A DNA stretch of 11,569 bases from Lentimicrobium sp. (lineage in GTDB: Bacteria > Bacteroidota > Bacteroidia > Bacteroidales > Lentimicrobiaceae), in contig JAAXUD010000041.1 of NCBI GenBank assembly GCA_013336205.1, forward strand, positions 1 through 11,569, given 5' to 3'. Below are positions 6,664 to 11,569 of the stretch, in pieces. The translations under genes were made by a program, and so were the position numbers. Below the pieces are notes generated by a model. That model saw only the letters and a program-made list of their open reading frames with translations. It ran no database searches and had not been told where the DNA came from. How positions within the stretch are numbered: the first letter of the stretch is position 1; each line of letters begins with the position of its first letter.

Positions 6664-8019
6664 TTATTTCACATTGACAAGGAAATCAGGCGTTTTTTCA
6701 AGCCCGGTTATTGATGTTACAGTCTCACCTTCACGAATGATGTGCGTTTTTGAGTCCATATCAATCATTACCACATTAGGCCTGAGCGTGATAAATTGCA
6801 TCCATTGGGTGAGATTATACGCTCCTGTATAATGTATAACCAGTTGGTCACCTTTGTTGAGTAAGGGAAGGCTGATGCTCTCCCTTAAACAATCAATATT
6901 CATGCACAATGGGCCATAAATAGTGTTTTCTTCCCGGTACTGTGAAAATCCCTGTGCTGGAGTTATCGGATGCTGATACCAGAAGGAGGTGAAGAGCAGG
7001 TTTACACCGGCGTCAACAATGGTAGCCCTTCTGCCGGTCGACAGCCTTTTATTGGCAATTACCGTGGTAATAATGCTCCCGGCTTCGTCAACCAGCGCTC
7101 TTCCGGTTTCAAGAATGAGTAAAGGCAGATTATCGGGTTTAAACCCGCTGTTTACCAGCGCGGTGGTTATGGCTTCAGCATAGTCATCAAATGTAGGGTT
7201 GGTGTCAGAGCCTGGCAGGTATGACCCTTTTAAAGTATTTTTTGAGGCAAAACCACCACCCATATCAATGTATCGTATATTGTGGTTAAACTTCTGCTGA
7301 ATATTCAACGCCAGATCTGCCAGTTTTGAGGCAGCTACACCATAAGCATTGGCACTCATGATAAAAGTGCCGATATGTGTATGAAGGCCGGCCAGCTCGA
7401 GCTTACCCGACAACATAATCTTATTGATGGCATCCCAGGCCTGTCCGTTCTCATAGTTAAAACCGAAACGGTCCCACATCGGATAGATTCCGGTATCCAT
7501 ATTTACCCTGATGGCCACCAGTGGTTTTCTTTTCATATCACCGGCGAGGTCGGTAAGCATGTACAGCTCGTCGAGATGATCAATGTGAATCAGCGAACCA
7601 TTCTCCGCCGCTTTTTTCAGATCTTCGGCAGACTTGCCCGGCCCGTTGAAAATAATCTTTCCGGGATCCACACCATTGGCCAGCACTTTATCGTATTCAA
7701 ACCCGGAAACAACTTCCGCCCATGAACCTTCCTGGTGGAAGATATTGCAAATAGCCGAAAGGTAATTGGTTTTATATGACCAGGCAAACTGAACCTTAGG
7801 ATAACGGGTGCTGAACGCTTTATAGGCCTTGCGATATGTTGAACGGATTGTACGCTCTGACATAACAAACAGCGGCGAGCCATATTTTGCAGCCAGATCC
7901 TTTACCATTACGCCGTCAATATGAGTTGCAGGTGGTGAATCATTACGTGTGCCAAACTTGCCGGGCATTCCCGATTCCAGTTTTATAAGGTGAGGGCGTT
8001 CATATTGTTTCTTTTCCAT
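6664..8019 (-). CDS. Fold-type III PLP-dependent decarboxylase (LysA/diaminopimelate decarboxylase family)
   Basis: A 451-residue enzyme of the alanine-racemase-like barrel fold with a C-terminal beta domain. Members remove the alpha-carboxyl of diaminopimelate, arginine, ornithine, carboxynorspermidine or special amino-acid conjugates. Visible sites: the PLP lysine in AWSYKTN (K83), DRFGF (183-187), HTHIGTF with H215, phosphate-binding GGGFAS (254-259), ETGRA (304-308), the inter-subunit cysteine in YGPLCMNID (C372, D376) and TGAYN (398-402). Several signatures depart from housekeeping DapDC: HIGT for HIGS, ETGR for EPGR, and CMNID for the usual CE(S/T)xD, which loses the glutamate next to the active-site Cys. 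This argues against simple lysine synthesis and for a special substrate. It starts 16 bases after the ATP-grasp gene and is the last gene of the PqqD-led operon. The family call is firm; the substrate is unknown. A siderophore-type decarboxylase is an alternative role. Confidence 0.9.
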   Translation of the reverse strand: MEKKQYERPHLIKLESGMPGKFGTRNDSPPATHIDGVMVKDLAAKYGSPLFVMSERTIRSTYRKAYKAFSTRYPKVQFAWSYKTNYLSAICNIFHQEGSWAEVVSGFEYDKVLANGVDPGKIIFNGPGKSAEDLKKAAENGSLIHIDHLDELYMLTDLAGDMKRKPLVAIRVNMDTGIYPMWDRFGFNYENGQAWDAINKIMLSGKLELAGLHTHIGTFIMSANAYGVAASKLADLALNIQQKFNHNIRYIDMGGGFASKNTLKGSYLPGSDTNPTFDDYAEAITTALVNSGFKPDNLPLLILETGRALVDEAGSIITTVIANKRLSTGRRATIVDAGVNLLFTSFWYQHPITPAQGFSQYREENTIYGPLCMNIDCLRESISLPLLNKGDQLVIHYTGAYNLTQWMQFITLRPNVVMIDMDSKTHIIREGETVTSITGLEKTPDFLVNVK

Positions 8020-8035
8020 TGGTTAGCTTCGTTTT

Positions 8036-9082
8036 TCAGAGTTCTCCGTTTATTGATATTTTTTCGAATTCAGAGCGGTCAACAATCATATCGTATGAGT
8101 AGCGAATGAAGAGTTTACCTACTTCGTAGGAAGTAAAAGGCTCCACTTTATTGCCCAGGGCCAGATTTGTCAGGGCTTCCGGGATATTTTGCCCAACACC
8201 TACCGCCAGGTAAACCCATGCCGGGATACGGGGATTGATCTCCATCAGGTAATACGTGTTGTCGCTTGATTTCATCATTTCAAGTTCAAAAGCACCTTTC
8301 CATTTGGTGGCACTAATAAACTGGTTTGTAATAGCCAGCAGTTTTTTGTCATCTATGCTGATACCTGCCCAGGCTTTTCCTTTGTCTGTAATAAACTGTT
8401 TGCGCATCGGAACGGCAGCTATGGTATTTCCGTTACCATCGCCCAGGCCCGTAACATTGTATTCAGTTCCATGTACAAATCGCTGTAATACAACCGGTAA
8501 GCCCCATTTGGCGCTGATCTTGTTAAAATAGGTCCGGGCCTGCTCCATATTATAGGCAATGTAGGCATCGTACCACTTTCCTTTTACCATCATGGGGAAG
8601 TCAAACTCCTTTTGAAGGGCAAAAATTTCAGAGGAATCGTAAATGGCTTTGCCCAGTGGAACATCAATATCGTATTTCTTGCCAAATTCCGAAAGGTTGA
8701 CCTTGTGACGCTCCTCAAACTGGCTGATGGTAGGCAGAAACATATGAATGCCCATCTGCAGCAACCTGCTTTCAAGCTTCATAAATGAATAGAGTTCCGC
8801 ATCGAAATTTGGAATGATAACATCCAGTTTTTCCTTGCTTTGAATATATTCAAGTCTTGAAAGTAAGGCATCGGTTCCTGCGGTAGGATAGGGTATCTGG
8901 TAGGTACGGTCAACCAGGTCGTGCATGTAAATACCCGGCTCCATCGATTCATAAGCGAAACCGATAATTCTGACATCAAACGAGGTGGCTTCGCGCAAAC
9001 CGCGTATTACTGCAACGCCGGGCCCGGGACTGTCAATGGCATTTAAGCCGGTTACACCGATGTTAATTATTGGTTTCTTCAT
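8036..9082 (-). CDS. ATP-grasp ligase, CarB-like
   Basis: A 348-residue ATP-grasp protein. The N-terminal part (about 1-125) is a Rossmann-like pre-ATP-grasp domain beginning INIGVTGLNAIDSPGPGVAV. The ATP-binding core follows with FPMMVKGK (162-169; lysines that would contact ATP phosphates), VVLQRFVHGTEYNV (197-210), FELEMM (265-270) and EINPR (281-285), the usual magnesium-binding signature. Such enzymes activate a carboxylate as acyl-phosphate and join it to an amine or other nucleophile. It is too short and lacks the second half needed for carbamoyl-phosphate synthase. The ATG at 9082 is preferred; a TTG at 9091 would add three residues. The ATG overlaps the end of the PqqD-like gene by 20 bases and the next gene begins 16 bases downstream, so the three are very likely co-translated. 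The likely job is to form an amide or ester on a substrate presented by the PqqD-like protein or later processed by the decarboxylase; this is inference. Confidence 0.9.
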   Translation of the reverse strand: MKKPIINIGVTGLNAIDSPGPGVAVIRGLREATSFDVRIIGFAYESMEPGIYMHDLVDRTYQIPYPTAGTDALLSRLEYIQSKEKLDVIIPNFDAELYSFMKLESRLLQMGIHMFLPTISQFEERHKVNLSEFGKKYDIDVPLGKAIYDSSEIFALQKEFDFPMMVKGKWYDAYIAYNMEQARTYFNKISAKWGLPVVLQRFVHGTEYNVTGLGDGNGNTIAAVPMRKQFITDKGKAWAGISIDDKKLLAITNQFISATKWKGAFELEMMKSSDNTYYLMEINPRIPAWVYLAVGVGQNIPEALTNLALGNKVEPFTSYEVGKLFIRYSYDMIVDRSEFEKISINGEL

Positions 9083-9323
9083 CTTGCTCAAGCAACTGGT
9101 GTAATTTTAAAATATCGTTGAAATCGTGTAAATCTTTTTGCAGGGTTTTGCTGTCAACCTCATAAAGGCCAAGCAGGTTTTGAGTTATCTCCTCCTCAGT
9201 CTTTCCTTCTTTAAGCATCTCAATAATTTCAGCTCCAAGAGGATTAACCGTGAACGATTCACCGGTTGACGGGTTAAAAAGGAAACCACTTTCGCTGATA
9301 GCCAGGTTCTCGTTTATTTTCAT
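9063..9323 (-). CDS. PqqD-like small protein (RiPP recognition element-type fold)
   Basis: An 86-residue protein with the full PqqD pattern: strand pair around ISESGFLFNPSTGESFTVN (9-27), then the helix NPLGAEIIEMLKEGKT (27-42), EEEITQNLLGLYEVDSKTL (43-61) and the last helix LHDFNDILKLHQLL (65-78). Proteins of this fold bind leader peptides and present them to modifying enzymes in pathways such as PQQ and lasso peptide formation; many stand-alone copies have no known partner. There is no radical SAM protein, B1/B2 lasso enzyme or YcaO here; the partners are an ATP-grasp enzyme (20-base overlap) and a PLP decarboxylase. It is the first gene of that operon, 171 bases after the AraC gene. The acidic tail DEETNN is not typical of the fold. 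The fold assignment rests on pattern recognition; peptide binding is inferred. Confidence 0.83.
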   Translation of the reverse strand: MKINENLAISESGFLFNPSTGESFTVNPLGAEIIEMLKEGKTEEEITQNLLGLYEVDSKTLQKDLHDFNDILKLHQLLEQDEETNN

Positions 9324-9329
9324 AGTGTT

Positions 9330-9455
9330 TTATTTTTCTGAATCCGGGTATTTGATGTTAGCTGCAAAATAACAGCTATAAAAATTAAATGCTGTTACAG
9401 TATTAGTTGAAAAGGTTATAAGATTTGTAGCAATTGCGATCTTCCAGAGAACCAT
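9330..9455 (-). CDS. Possible 41-residue small protein before the PqqD-like gene (doubtful)
   Basis: An ATG-to-TAA frame of 41 codons ends six bases before the PqqD-like ATG. The product begins MVLWKIAIATNLITF and ends KYPDSEK, with one cysteine and many Thr, Asn and aromatic residues. Its place, directly before a PqqD-like gene, is where a precursor peptide could lie, which is the only reason to list it. Against it: it runs through the inverted repeat at 9370-9397, has no Shine-Dalgarno, shows no leader/core division or Gly-Gly, and its composition looks like translated AT-rich spacer. Confidence 0.15.
   Translation of the reverse strand: MVLWKIAIATNLITFSTNTVTAFNFYSCYFAANIKYPDSEK
9370..9397. 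repeat. Inverted repeat TAACAGC-N14-GCTGTTA, operator-like
   Basis: Both seven-base arms match perfectly and the spacer consists only of A and T. It lies 47 bases upstream of the PqqD-like start. Spacing of the arm centres is about two helical turns (21 bases), fitting a dimeric regulator bound to one face of the DNA. Which protein would bind is not known; the AraC-family protein encoded just upstream is one candidate. Confidence 0.45.
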
Positions 9456-9494
9456 GGCTGGTAAGCGATAGGTTCAGAGGACGTTATGCCGGGT

Positions 9495-10106
9495 TTATAT
9501 ATGATTGATTTTCCCAATCTGTTCAAGCGGGATTCTGGCAATACCTGATTTTTTATAATCACTCACCGAAAAGCCGGTAACCTGCCTGAACTGGTTTGAA
9601 AGGTATTGAACAGAACTATATCCTAACTGAAGCGATATTTCACTCAGGGTAAACTCATTGTAATCAAGTAATTCCTTAACCTTCTCGATTTTATGGAGAA
9701 TGATAAATTTTTCGAGCGTAATGTGCTCGTATTTCGAAAAAAGCGATGACAGATAAGTATAGGGCAGACCCAGTCTTTCGACAAGATAGTCTGAATTTCG
9801 AATCAGGGAGTTTACATTCCCCGCCTTGTGAATTAACTCGATTACTGCAATTTTTGATTTTTCCACTATCTGTTCTTCACGGCTTACTATCGGCTCAAAT
9901 CCGTGTGAAGTCAGTAAGTCTGAATAAAAAGTTTCATTGTGTTCCAGCGGGTCAAACTCAAACGAAATTTCTCCTAACCTGACCATGGTAACCCGGGCAC
10001 CTGAATTCTCCAGCACAAGCCTGGTAAGCTTAATGCAGCTGCTGCTCACCATATTTTTGAGGTTGAGGCTACAACTGGATATATTATGATGTGTTAGGTT
10101 ACTCAT
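9495..10106 (-). CDS. AraC-family transcriptional regulator with HMA-like N-terminal region
   Basis: A 203-residue DNA-binding regulator. The C-terminal half is a double helix-turn-helix of the AraC/XylS type: YLSSLFSKYEHITLEKFI (118-135), KIEKVKELLDYNEFTLSEIS (139-158) and LGYSSVQYLSNQFRQVTGFS (161-180), ending SDYKK. The N-terminal part (LKNMVSSSC at 16-24, then LVLENSGARVTMVRLGEISF) resembles the small ferredoxin-like metal-associated region found in many Bacteroidota AraC proteins, which usually begins NMVCxRC. Here the first cysteine of that pair is replaced by serine (S21) and only C24 remains, so metal binding may be lost or altered. The gene diverges from porZ and precedes the PqqD operon on the same strand with a 171-base gap; palindromes in both flanking spacers are candidate binding sites. 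The real target genes are not shown by the sequence. The start ATG at 10106 could be a little further downstream (M19). Confidence 0.85.
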   Translation of the reverse strand: MSNLTHHNISSCSLNLKNMVSSSCIKLTRLVLENSGARVTMVRLGEISFEFDPLEHNETFYSDLLTSHGFEPIVSREEQIVEKSKIAVIELIHKAGNVNSLIRNSDYLVERLGLPYTYLSSLFSKYEHITLEKFIILHKIEKVKELLDYNEFTLSEISLQLGYSSVQYLSNQFRQVTGFSVSDYKKSGIARIPLEQIGKINHI

Positions 10107-10358
10107 TGAAAAAGGTCTTCACTCTTTATTCCGTCAAAATGGATTTTATGGAAATGCCGTAACATAGTTGTAATTTCTTTATGACACAAGGAATTGAAAA
10201 GTCATGCGTTTTCCCCAATTATTTTTAGTTGCAACTATTTATAACCATTTCAGCAATAAATTGTTAAAATTGCAGTTTTATTGAGGTTCTTTTCGTCTTG
10301 ATATCAAAAAAGGTTAATAAATTATTAAGCCCCGTTTTTCATAGTTAATTCATTGTTA
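10107..10358. promoter_or_regulatory. Divergent promoter region between the AraC gene and porZ
   Basis: This 252-base AT-rich spacer must hold promoters for both divergent genes. The main structure is an interrupted palindrome at 10219-10244; a separate TAGTTG hexamer lies at 10165-10170. The sequence CAATAAATTGTT at 10254-10265 also occurs on the minus strand just before czcA, probably by chance. I could not assign -33/-7 elements with confidence, and no small gene or RNA was recognised. Confidence 0.5.
10219..10244. repeat. 26-base interrupted palindrome, operator-like
   Basis: The core is a perfect 12-base palindrome, TAGTTGCAACTA (10226-10237). It is flanked by TTT on each side (unpaired) and then by matching TTAT (10219-10222) and ATAA (10241-10244). 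The site is about 115 bases from both divergent starts, where an autoregulated operator for the AraC protein or another dimeric regulator could sit. Confidence 0.5.
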
Positions 10359-11569
10359 ATGAAACATTCAGGTTTACTTCTGCTGCTTTTTGCGCTCTAT
10401 GCATTTTTTTCGCCCGTTTATTCTCAGGAAATCGGTATCGGTGAATGGCGTGATCATTTGCCTTATCGCAAAGTAATTGCGGTGGCTGAAGGCGACAATA
10501 TTATATACGCCGCTACTCCTTACAGCCTTTTTTATGTCGATCTGGCTGATAACAGTATTAACAGGCTAAATAAAATAAACGGACTGAGTGATGTCGGCAT
10601 CAGCAGTATTAAGTTCCACCAGGAATTAAAAGTGTTGGTCATCGCCTATACCAATGGAAATATTGACTTGTTGAAAAATGGCGATGTTATAAACCTTTCT
10701 GATATAAAACGTAAACCTATTCTGGGTAATAAAACCATAAACCGCATTGTTTTTATTGGCGATCGCGCTTATCTGGCCTGTGGGTTTGGCATTGTGGTGC
10801 TTGATGTGGAGAAGGAGGAATTTCCGGAACCGATATACTACATCGGGCCTGATGGAAGTGCAATTAATGTGAACGATGTTACCTTCAATGAAACTGATTC
10901 GCTGATTTATGCAGCAACCGATGTTGGGGTGTATTATGCAGATTTTTATACTGCAAACCTGGCCAATTATGCCGAATGGACCCGTGACCCCTCGTCCTTG
11001 TTACCAACCGGTCCTTTCAATCATATTGCCGCATTAAATAACCGTATTTATCTCAATAAAAAAGGCCCTTCCTATTCAACCGATGCAATGTTTGTTAAGA
11101 AAAACGGCGAATGGGAGAGTTTTGATCCGGGTAATACTTCTACCCGTGCAAGTATGGAAGTTCATTACAATCAGTTGATTGTGTGCAACAGCCTGGCTGT
11201 TGATGTTTTTGATACAGAAGGCGTGAATCAATACCGGTTATACACCTACAATCCGGGAAATATTGTACCGCTGGATGCAATAACCGATAAAGACAATAAC
11301 GTATGGATTGGCGATGAGTTTGAAGGTCTCGCTAAGGTGGCCGGAATCTATACCACAGAAAAACACTTGCTCGATGGTCCTGATTTTCCTGATGTTTATG
11401 CAATTTCTTCGGGACAGAATGAGGTTTATATTGTGCCGGGCGGCCGCAATTCTTCCTATGGAAGTATTTACAGGCAAGCCCGTTTCTCAGGTTTTACAGA
11501 TAGTAAATGGGTGACATACAACAGGAAGACCGATACCATTTTTGATGATATGCGTGATTTGGTCTCAGT
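10359..11569 (+). CDS. porZ: Type IX secretion system protein PorZ-like, N-terminal 403 residues (3' end beyond window)
   Basis: The frame starts with a signal peptide (MKHSGLLLLLFALYAFF, cleaved near SPVYSQ at about residue 23). It continues with the PorZ opening IGEWRDHLPYRKVIAVAEG and repeated beta-propeller blades, for example IIYAATPYSLFYVD, SLIYAATDVGVYYADF and NNVWIGDEFEGLAKVAG. PorZ acts at the outer membrane/cell surface with PorU in the attachment complex of the type IX system, where it takes part in joining cargo proteins to anionic LPS. It is about 780 residues in Porphyromonas gingivalis, with two propellers and a C-terminal sorting domain, so roughly half is visible and the CTD cannot be checked. 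It is the only plus-strand gene here and probably unrelated in function to its neighbours. The ATG at 10359 fits the signal peptide; no Shine-Dalgarno precedes it. Confidence 0.9.
   Translation, partial: MKHSGLLLLLFALYAFFSPVYSQEIGIGEWRDHLPYRKVIAVAEGDNIIYAATPYSLFYVDLADNSINRLNKINGLSDVGISSIKFHQELKVLVIAYTNGNIDLLKNGDVINLSDIKRKPILGNKTINRIVFIGDRAYLACGFGIVVLDVEKEEFPEPIYYIGPDGSAINVNDVTFNETDSLIYAATDVGVYYADFYTANLANYAEWTRDPSSLLPTGPFNHIAALNNRIYLNKKGPSYSTDAMFVKKNGEWESFDPGNTSTRASMEVHYNQLIVCNSLAVDVFDTEGVNQYRLYTYNPGNIVPLDAITDKDNNVWIGDEFEGLAKVAGIYTTEKHLLDGPDFPDVYAISSGQNEVYIVPGGRNSSYGSIYRQARFSGFTDSKWVTYNRKTDTIFDDMRDLVS

Larger units (their letters stand above)
9324..9494. promoter_or_regulatory. Gap upstream of the PqqD-led operon, with a 7-base-arm inverted repeat
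   Basis: This 171-base region between the AraC gene and the PqqD-like gene probably contains the operon promoter. It holds a perfect inverted repeat, TAACAGC and GCTGTTA around a 14-base AT-only spacer (9370-9397), and a TAGTTG hexamer at 9404-9409 that also occurs twice in the araC/porZ region. The repeat is too widely spaced for a stable terminator and lacks a T-run on the correct side. An operator is more plausible. A 41-codon open frame (9455-9330) crosses it. Confidence 0.4.

Noticed and set aside
7375..7725. Plus-strand open frame of 116 codons
   Set aside because: Antisense to the PLP decarboxylase, whose motifs are intact on the other strand; no domain seen. The other frames of 60-116 codons inside genes were rejected for the same reason.
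6664..9323. Lysine biosynthesis or carbamoyl-phosphate operon
   Set aside because: The ATP-grasp enzyme is a single 348-residue unit, not a CarB, the decarboxylase lacks key DapDC residues, and a PqqD-like protein has no place in either pathway.
10254..10265. 12-base match CAATAAATTGTT shared with the sequence just before czcA (minus strand, 1631-1642)
   Set aside because: The word is AT-rich and in AT-rich spacers of this size such a match may well be chance; the two sites also lie at very different distances from their genes.
1..11569. Mobile element, CRISPR array or tRNA/rRNA genes
   Set aside because: No transposase, integrase, phage protein, direct-repeat array or RNA gene sequence was recognised on either strand.

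Overview
The window reads as chromosomal DNA of a member of the Bacteroidota, probably Bacteroidales-like. The reasons are a PorZ-type component of the type IX secretion system, a CzcA-type efflux pump, an AraC regulator of a Bacteroidota-typical architecture, moderate GC content and an almost complete lack of Shine-Dalgarno sequences. No rRNA, tRNA, CRISPR array or mobile element was seen. The genus cannot be named from the sequence alone.

Nine of the ten protein genes lie on the minus strand; only porZ, at the right edge, is on the plus strand. Read in the direction of transcription from the right: an AraC-family regulator (10106-9495) diverges from porZ (10359 to the edge) across a 252-base region holding a long interrupted palindrome. 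Then come three packed genes: a PqqD-like protein (9323-9063), a CarB-like ATP-grasp enzyme (9082-8036) and a fold-type III PLP decarboxylase of the LysA family (8019-6664). They look like one operon for an unidentified ATP-dependent ligation plus decarboxylation pathway, possibly on a peptide or carrier held by the PqqD-like domain.

After a 156-base gap with several inverted repeats, a second minus-strand group begins with an ECF-like sigma factor (6507-5932). It continues with a urea-transporter/M23-peptidase fusion (5893-3701), a TPR-plus-beta-barrel outer-membrane protein (3693-2359) and a periplasmic or lipid-free exported TPR protein (2374-1745). The gaps in this group are 38 and 7 bases, followed by a 16-base overlap. 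After 117 bases follows the heavy-metal RND pump gene czcA (1627 to the left edge, incomplete). The group spans inner membrane, periplasm and outer membrane and suggests an envelope function under its own sigma factor; membership of czcA in the same transcript is uncertain.

The best candidates for something undescribed are the PqqD/ATP-grasp/PLP-decarboxylase cassette, which has no radical SAM enzyme, protease, transporter or obvious precursor peptide beside it, and the sigma/UT-M23/outer-membrane group. Both edge genes (czcA and porZ) are cut by the window.
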